Of a stretch of DNA of 64,000 nt, positions 59,113-64,000 are shown one piece after another. The DNA lies in the NCBI RefSeq assembly GCF_900460065.1, contig NZ_UAVD01000029.1, positions 372,001 through 436,000 of the forward strand. The letters are read 5' to 3'. A program made the position numbers and the translations under genes. Every line of letters begins with the position of its first letter. The first letter of the stretch is position 1. A model generated the notes under the pieces. The model made no database searches, was not told where the DNA came from, and saw only the letters and a program-made list of their open reading frames with translations. This stretch comes from Streptomyces griseus (lineage in GTDB: Bacteria > Actinomycetota > Actinomycetes > Streptomycetales > Streptomycetaceae).

Positions 59113-60301
59113 AGAGGTACTGCGTGTTGGGAGCCAGGCCGCACAGGATGCGGCCGTAGAGCTCCAGGTTGGTGTTCGGGTGCATGATGGCGTGCAGGTT
59201 CAGTGTCTGGACATCGCGTTCGATGCGTTGGATGGGCACGTCGGTGTAGATCGACGACGCGCCACTCGCTGTGTTCAGGACGTCGACGGCCTCCTTCGCC
59301 CGCTGACACGCCGCGCCCGTGTCGAGCCGGACGCGCGCGCGTTCCTCCAGCGTCCACGGCTCGCCGGACGCGTTCTTGGCGTCCACGAGGTCGGCGATGC
59401 GGTACACGTGGAACTCGGTCTCGTCGATCTTGACCGACGCCTCGGCGACCTGGAGGTGGGTCAGCGGGGCCTCTCGCTGGTCGGCGTACTCGGTGTACGT
59501 GATCTTCCGGCCGGGCAGCCGCTCGAAGAAGACGTCCCTGGCGCCCTTGGCCAGTCCCAGCGCGGTCGCGCTGACCGTGGCGCACGCCGTCGGCATGATC
59601 GGCGCCCGGTGGATGAGGGCGTCGGCGTTGCTGCCGTGCCCGGAGTGCCCCTGGATCAGACCGCCCAGCGGGATGTACCGGGCGTCCGGCACGAAGACGT
59701 CCTGGGCGACCGTGCTGACACTGCCCGAACCGCGCAGGCCGGCGGTGTGCCAGTCGTCGACGATCTCCAGCGAGGCCAGCGGAATGAGAGTCATGATCGG
59801 CTGATGACTGCCGTCCGGCATCGCGAGCACCGCCGCGTTGGTGTTCCACTTGCTGTGCTTCGCCCCGCTGTTGAACCCCCACCTGCCGTTGACGACGATG
59901 CCGCCCTCCGCGGGCACCGCCATCGCCGTCGGACTGATGATGCCGCTCACCAGGTCGTCCGGTGAAGTGAACACCTCGTCCTGCACCGCGTCGGGGAAGA
60001 GCCCGGCGACCCACGCGCTGATGGACCACACACCGGCGGTCCACGAGGCGGATCCGTCGCCCCTGGCCAGTTCCGCGAGCACCTCGACCTGCGTCCTCAT
60101 GTCGGACTCGTAACCGCCGAGCCGGGCGGGCAGCCGGGTGCGCAACAGGCCGGATTCGGCCATCGCCCTGACGGTGTCCTCGTGCAACTCGCGGTTCTCT
60201 TCGGCCCAGGGGGCCTTCTCGCGGAGCAGAGGCACCAACTTCGTCGCGCGGGCGACGAGGTCCGCGCGGTTCGGCGCTTGCGCGAGTTCGGTCGTGTCCA
60301 C
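59111..60301 (-). CDS. Acyl-CoA-dehydrogenase-fold flavin-dependent monooxygenase
   Basis: This is a 396-aa protein from GTG 60301, with aaggag upstream. It resembles two-component flavin monooxygenases of the HpaH/ActVA-ORF5 type: LARATKLVPLLREKAPWAEE, GGYESDMRTQVEVLAELARG, GGIVVNGRWGFNSGAKHSKW and GLRGSGSVSTVAQDVFVPDA. The sequence is clearly distinct from the sugar nitrososynthase candidate. Such enzymes hydroxylate aromatic polyketide or phenolic substrates with reduced flavin from a partner reductase, which is not visible here. It is first in the leftward tailoring block from the left, and its stop lies within the palindromic element. Confidence 0.88.
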   Translation of the reverse strand: MDTTELAQAPNRADLVARATKLVPLLREKAPWAEENRELHEDTVRAMAESGLLRTRLPARLGGYESDMRTQVEVLAELARGDGSASWTAGVWSISAWVAGLFPDAVQDEVFTSPDDLVSGIISPTAMAVPAEGGIVVNGRWGFNSGAKHSKWNTNAAVLAMPDGSHQPIMTLIPLASLEIVDDWHTAGLRGSGSVSTVAQDVFVPDARYIPLGGLIQGHSGHGSNADALIHRAPIMPTACATVSATALGLAKGARDVFFERLPGRKITYTEYADQREAPLTHLQVAEASVKIDETEFHVYRIADLVDAKNASGEPWTLEERARVRLDTGAACQRAKEAVDVLNTASGASSIYTDVPIQRIERDVQTLNLHAIMHPNTNLELYGRILCGLAPNTQYL

Positions 60302-60539
60302 AGGTTCTCCTTGGAGTATCGATGGGGGGAGCCCGGTGCGCGTGCCGTGACCGGAGTCCGGTGTTCACCGTCGCAGGGCACCGGTGTGCGGGACATCTCC
60401 GGGATTGCGGGGGTGCGGGGGTGCGGGGGAGCGCGTGCGGGGGAGCGGCGGCGGGGTCCGGCGCGTGCGCGGCCCCGCACGCGGCGGACGACGATCGCCG
60501 CGTGCGGGGGTGCCCGCCGGCTACGGACTCCCGCTCAGG
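60302..60539. other. G-rich intergenic segment
   Basis: This lies between the BBE oxidase gene stop and the flavoprotein gene start, both leftward. It contains runs of tgcggggg repeated four times around 60405-60445 and probably the promoter of the downstream flavoprotein gene. No gene is seen. Confidence 0.4.
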
Positions 60540-62168
60540 TCATCGGGCCGGGGGCGCGATGGACATGGGGTGGCGGAAGACGTTCCGCGGGTCGTACTGC
60601 TTCTTCACCCGTTGCAGACGCGGGTAGTTGCCCCGGTAGTAGAGCGTCGTCCACGGAACGCCCGAGGTGTTCCACCGCGTGTCCAGCAGATCGACGTCGG
60701 GGTAGTTGATGTAGCTTCCGGCGTTGCGCCGGTCGGGCACCGGGACCCCGCCGGTGTCGGCGTAGACGTCGCGGTAGAAGTCGCGCACCCACGTGAGGTG
60801 CCGGGCGCCGTCCTCCCCGTCCGCCCAGTTGCCCGTGCTGTAGACGGCTTTGAGGATGGCGTCGCGCTGGGCGGTGGCCGTGGCGTCCGGGGCCGGCGCG
60901 TTGACCTGTCCGCCGAACCCGGAGATGCCGAGGTTGGCCGCCGGATTGTCGTACGTCCGGTCCTCCAGGTAGCGCCAGATCGTCGCGATCTGCCGGTCGG
61001 AGTAACCGCTGCGCAAGTCACCGGCCTTGTGCTTGTAGCGGCCCGTGGCCTCCAACGGCCAGTTCTGCGGTGTCATCCAGGGGATGACCTGCTCCGTGTC
61101 GATGACGGGCGTGACGCCGACACCGGCGGCGACCGCGTCCACATGGGCGTTGAGCCGCCGGCTCGCGTCCGGCAGCGCGTCGTCGATGACCGCCACCATG
61201 CCCAGGACGCCGGCCGAGCGGTGGTTGGCGAGCAGCACGCCCCAGATGTCGGTGCTGGGCGTGCCGGGCTCACTGTTCCGCTCGTACCACGTGCAGTAGT
61301 TGCGCAGCAGGGTGCTGAAGGCCGCTTCGGTCATGGACTCCCACGGCCACATGATCGTTCGGCGGCGCCCGTCGCCCGGCGCCTTGGGCAGCAGGGCGGT
61401 GGGGTCGCTCGATGTCACGCCCGGTGTACGGAGCCAGAACCGGGTGATGACGCCGAGATTGCCGCCCCCGCCGCCCGCGTGCGCCCACCACAGGTCCCGG
61501 TGGGGATCGCCCTCGTCCCGGGTGGCCACCACGGCGCGGGCCTTGCCCTTGCCGTCGACGACCACGACCTCCACCGCGTAGAGGTGGTCGGAGACGAGGC
61601 CGTGCCGGCGTGACAGGTGCCCGTAGCCGCCGCCGGTGATGTGCCCGCCGGCCGCCACGTCCAGGCAGGCGCCGCCGGGTATCGTCACGCCCCAGTTCTT
61701 GAACAGGGTCCGGTAGACGTGTCCCAGGGTCGCGCCCGGCTCCACCACGAAGGCCCGTCGTTCGGGGTCATGGTGGACGGCGTCGAACTGGGACATGTCC
61801 AGCAGCACCTGTACGTCCGGGGAGGCGGTGAAGCCCTCGAAGCAGTGCCCGCCGCTGCGCACCGCGATGCGTCTGCCCGCCGCCACGGCCTCCTCCACGG
61901 CGGCGACGACCTGTTCCGTCGTGCTCACCACTCGGATGGACTCCGGCCGTCCGACGAACCGCTGGTTGTGCCCGCCGGTGAGACTGTTGTAGCGGGAGTC
62001 GCCCGGCCTGACCGTGACCGCCCGGTACGGCTGAGGACAGGCGGCCGGGTTCTTCCACCCGGCATCCCGCCCCGGCCGCGCGGAAGCCGGTGAAGCGGCC
62101 CCCGTCGCCAGGGCCCCGCCGCTGATCATGGCCGCCGTCAGAAATCCACGGCGTTTCATCGAGCTCAA
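60540..62168 (-). CDS. Secreted FAD-linked (berberine-bridge-enzyme type) oxidase, probably bicovalent flavin
   Basis: This is a 542-aa protein. TTG 62168 is preferred because ggaggt lies six bases upstream. ATG 62159 is the alternative. A Tat signal (MKRRGFLTAAMISGGALATG) is followed by an FAD-binding domain. RIAVRSGGHCFEGFTA carries the His and IPGGACLDVAAGGHITGGGY the Cys expected for 8alpha-histidyl and 6-S-cysteinyl FAD, as in AknOx, GilR and glucooligosaccharide oxidase. The C-terminal BBE element RVKKQYDPRNVFRHP is present. In antibiotic clusters such enzymes oxidise sugar hydroxyls or lactols of glycosylated polyketides. Here it is a candidate late tailoring enzyme. Confidence 0.92.
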   Translation of the reverse strand: MSSMKRRGFLTAAMISGGALATGAASPASARPGRDAGWKNPAACPQPYRAVTVRPGDSRYNSLTGGHNQRFVGRPESIRVVSTTEQVVAAVEEAVAAGRRIAVRSGGHCFEGFTASPDVQVLLDMSQFDAVHHDPERRAFVVEPGATLGHVYRTLFKNWGVTIPGGACLDVAAGGHITGGGYGHLSRRHGLVSDHLYAVEVVVVDGKGKARAVVATRDEGDPHRDLWWAHAGGGGGNLGVITRFWLRTPGVTSSDPTALLPKAPGDGRRRTIMWPWESMTEAAFSTLLRNYCTWYERNSEPGTPSTDIWGVLLANHRSAGVLGMVAVIDDALPDASRRLNAHVDAVAAGVGVTPVIDTEQVIPWMTPQNWPLEATGRYKHKAGDLRSGYSDRQIATIWRYLEDRTYDNPAANLGISGFGGQVNAPAPDATATAQRDAILKAVYSTGNWADGEDGARHLTWVRDFYRDVYADTGGVPVPDRRNAGSYINYPDVDLLDTRWNTSGVPWTTLYYRGNYPRLQRVKKQYDPRNVFRHPMSIAPPAR

Positions 62169-62235
62169 CTTGCTACCTCCACGATTGGTCTGCCGTGCTC
62201 GGTCGCGCTGTGCGGGGGGCGCTGTGCCCCTGCCG

Positions 62236-63399
62236 TCACCGCAGTGAACGGGCGAACGCCCGCACGTCCTGGACGAAGGGCCCGGGCTGCTCCATGGCGG
62301 CGAAGTGGCCGCCGCGGTCGAATTCGGTCCACCGCGTGAGGGTGGGGAGGAGGCGTTCGGCGAAGCCGCGTACGGGACGCACCGCGTCGAAGGGGAAGGA
62401 CGCGACCGCGACCGGCACGGTCAGCGGCCAAGGGCCTCCCCAGGTCCGTACGAAGTCCTCGGGGGTGTGCGTGGACTCGTAGTAGAGCTGGGCGCTGGGT
62501 CCGGCCGTGGCGGTGAGCCAGTAGATCATGACGTTGGTCAGGATCCGGTCCCGGTCGATCGTCTCTTCGGTCAACTGCTTCGGATCGGACCACTCGGTGA
62601 ACTTCTCGACTATCCAGGCGAGTTGGCCGACCGGCGAGTCGGTGAGGCCGTAGCTCAGGGTCTGGGGCCTGGTGGACTGGATCTTCTGCCAGCCCGCGGC
62701 GTCCTGGTCGAACCGGACGGCGAAGTCCAGTCGCGCCCGGTCCGCCTCGTCCAGGTCCGCCATCGCGGCCGGATCGTCCGGCGGGAAGGTCACCAGCATG
62801 TTCAGGTGCACACCGGCGACATGCTCGGGGTCGGCGAGCGCCAGCCGCAGCGAGATGGGCATGCCCCAGTCGCCGCCCTGCGCCACGTACCGGTCGTAGC
62901 CGAGTTCGCGCATCAACTCCGCCCACGCGGCGGCGACCCGGGGCACGTCCCAGCCGGTCGCACCGGTGGGGCCGGAGAACCCGTACCCCGGTAGGGAGGG
63001 CACCACCACGTGGAACGCGTCGCGCGGGTCCCCGCCGTGCGCGCGCGGGTCGGTCAGCACCTCGATGACCTCGGTGAACTCGGCGAACGAGCCGGGCCAG
63101 CCGTGGGTCAGGATCAGCGGCGTCGCGTCCGGTTCGGGTGAACGCACGTGCAGCAGATGGATCCGGGCCCCGTCGATCTCGGTGAGGAACTGCGGGAAAC
63201 GGTTCAGCCGCGCCTCGGCGGTGCGCCAGTCGTAGTCGTGGAGCCAGTACTCGGTGAGTTCCTTGAGGTGGGCCAGGGGGACACCCCTCTCCCAGCCGAC
63301 TCCGGGCAGCTCGACCGGCCAGCGTGTCGCGGCCAGTCTGCGGTGCAGGTCGTCGAGGTCCTGCTGGGGAATGTCGATGCGGAAGGGGCGCACGGTCAC
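62236..63399 (-). CDS. Epoxide hydrolase (alpha/beta hydrolase fold)
   Basis: This is a 387-aa protein from GTG 63399. The N-terminal EHN domain starts VRPFRIDIPQQDLDDLHRRL, typical of microsomal-type epoxide hydrolases. LILTHGWPGSFAEF gives the oxyanion motif, VAQGGDWGMPISLRLAL the nucleophilic Asp, and FDRGGHFAAMEQP the catalytic His. It opens an epoxide to a diol. In a cluster with monooxygenases it may act on an epoxide intermediate of the polyketide, although it could also be detoxifying. Confidence 0.92.
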   Translation of the reverse strand: MTVRPFRIDIPQQDLDDLHRRLAATRWPVELPGVGWERGVPLAHLKELTEYWLHDYDWRTAEARLNRFPQFLTEIDGARIHLLHVRSPEPDATPLILTHGWPGSFAEFTEVIEVLTDPRAHGGDPRDAFHVVVPSLPGYGFSGPTGATGWDVPRVAAAWAELMRELGYDRYVAQGGDWGMPISLRLALADPEHVAGVHLNMLVTFPPDDPAAMADLDEADRARLDFAVRFDQDAAGWQKIQSTRPQTLSYGLTDSPVGQLAWIVEKFTEWSDPKQLTEETIDRDRILTNVMIYWLTATAGPSAQLYYESTHTPEDFVRTWGGPWPLTVPVAVASFPFDAVRPVRGFAERLLPTLTRWTEFDRGGHFAAMEQPGPFVQDVRAFARSLR

Positions 63400-63427
63400 C
63401 TCTGTCGGTCGTCCGGGGCTTACGGGG

Positions 63428-64000
63428 TCAGGCGATCTTCTCCGGCGCCGGGACCTCGCGGCCCGGCGGTGCGGGGGGCCTGCGGGCCGCGTGCCGCAGT
63501 ACCCGCAGCACGGTGGCCGGACGCATCAGGGACTGCGGCGGCTCCATGAGCCCGGCCACCCGCATCAGCGCGTTGGTGAGGGCGGGGTCGTGGACCGCGG
63601 CCTTCTGGACCCGGGTGACGTAGGCGTTGGCCAGCCGGACCCGGGCCGGGCGCGGCGCCTCGACCCCCGCGTAACCGAGGTCCGCGCCCGCCGAGAACTC
63701 CCAGGGGGAGTCGATCTCGCGGGAGATGTCCCGCAGGAAGGGGAGGGGCTCCGGCGCGTGTCCCGCCCGCAGGTGCCGTTCCAGCACGAGGGACTGCAGG
63801 GCCGCGACGGTCATGCCCTGGGCGTACACCGGGTTGAAGCTGCACACCGCGTCCCCCATGACCAGCAGTCTCTCGGGGAAGCGGTCCAGCCGCTCGTAGT
63901 GCCGCCTCCGGCTGGCCGGGAAGCGGTGCATGACCGGGGCGTCGAGAGCTTCCGCGTTCCGTACTGCTTCGTGGATGTCCGGGACGGGCAGCGACCGGGT
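63428..64000 (-). CDS. FAD-dependent monooxygenase, C-terminal part (5' end beyond right edge)
   Basis: The frame is open from the right edge to the stop at 63428, about 190 residues. LLVMGDAVCSFNPVYAQGMT is the third FAD-binding motif (GDAxxxxxPxxxQGM) of class A flavoprotein hydroxylases, and HRFPASRRRHYERLDRFPER precedes it. The remaining C-terminus is helical. The N-terminal Rossmann motif lies outside the window. Together with the neighbouring oxidases it suggests polyketide hydroxylation, but single members also act in general metabolism. Confidence 0.88.
   Translation of the reverse strand, partial: TRSLPVPDIHEAVRNAEALDAPVMHRFPASRRRHYERLDRFPERLLVMGDAVCSFNPVYAQGMTVAALQSLVLERHLRAGHAPEPLPFLRDISREIDSPWEFSAGADLGYAGVEAPRPARVRLANAYVTRVQKAAVHDPALTNALMRVAGLMEPPQSLMRPATVLRVLRHAARRPPAPPGREVPAPEKIA

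Overview
The window is very GC-rich and densely coding. It has frequent GTG starts, leaderless-looking promoters, a DrrAB-type exporter, MbtH/NRPS genes and deoxysugar genes, all typical of Streptomyces or a close relative. No rRNA or tRNA gene is visible.

Layout. 0-5.9 kb holds a ComB-like phosphatase cut by the left edge, a LysR regulator divergent from an EamA exporter, a dimethylargininase-type amidinotransferase and a YtcJ-like amidohydrolase. 6.6-13.6 kb holds an MraY/WecA-like integral membrane protein, a GT2 glycosyltransferase, a membrane protein fused to a PI-PLC-like domain, and a translationally coupled metallophosphoesterase/phosphopantetheinyl transferase pair. 13.0-14.9 kb is a B12 locus: a cobalamin riboswitch in front of cbtBA, with a divergent histidine-phosphatase homologue that lacks the usual RHG motif. 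15-19.1 kb carries an SDR/TetR pair, a lipoprotein, a TPR protein and a pirin.

19.5-32.1 kb is a leftward operon for a three-module NRPS (C-A-T-C-A-T-C-A-T-TE, 3477 aa), an MbtH protein and a two-gene ABC exporter. Divergent from it is a small secreted protein with two copies of an NLCLLxxCTV motif. A fasciclin lipoprotein follows. 34.2-38.9 kb is a leftward DUF4331 / TPR / NicO-type nickel-cobalt permease operon. In its upstream region lies a good match to the nickel regulator (Nur) box.

39.6-44.2 kb is a graveyard of broken genes: a truncated DUF4394 gene, a guaA tail joined to a frameshifted IS21 istB fragment, and remnants of a recombinase-like gene, a PIN-domain gene and an AEC transporter. 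A few small intact genes sit among them. An S41 peptidase follows.

46.2-57.5 kb is a deoxysugar cassette: rmlB, rmlA, 4-ketoreductase, sugar O-methyltransferase, a StrG-like oxygenase, 2,3-dehydratase, a flavoprotein resembling amino-sugar nitrososynthases, 3-aminotransferase, C-3 methyltransferase and 5-epimerase. Together these could make a TDP-activated, branched 4-O-methyl-3-nitro(so) sugar of the evernitrose/decilonitrose type. To the right are an ECF42-type sigma factor and four leftward oxidative tailoring genes: an acyl-CoA-dehydrogenase-fold monooxygenase, a bicovalent-FAD BBE oxidase, an epoxide hydrolase and an FAD monooxygenase cut by the right edge. This suggests that the window ends inside a glycosylated, probably aromatic polyketide cluster whose core synthase lies beyond it.

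Other signals include a roughly 75-bp palindromic element present twice, each time between convergent genes; a triple hairpin near 34.0 kb; an iron-box-like site near 4.0 kb; and a tandem duplication of a translation start near 8.7 kb.
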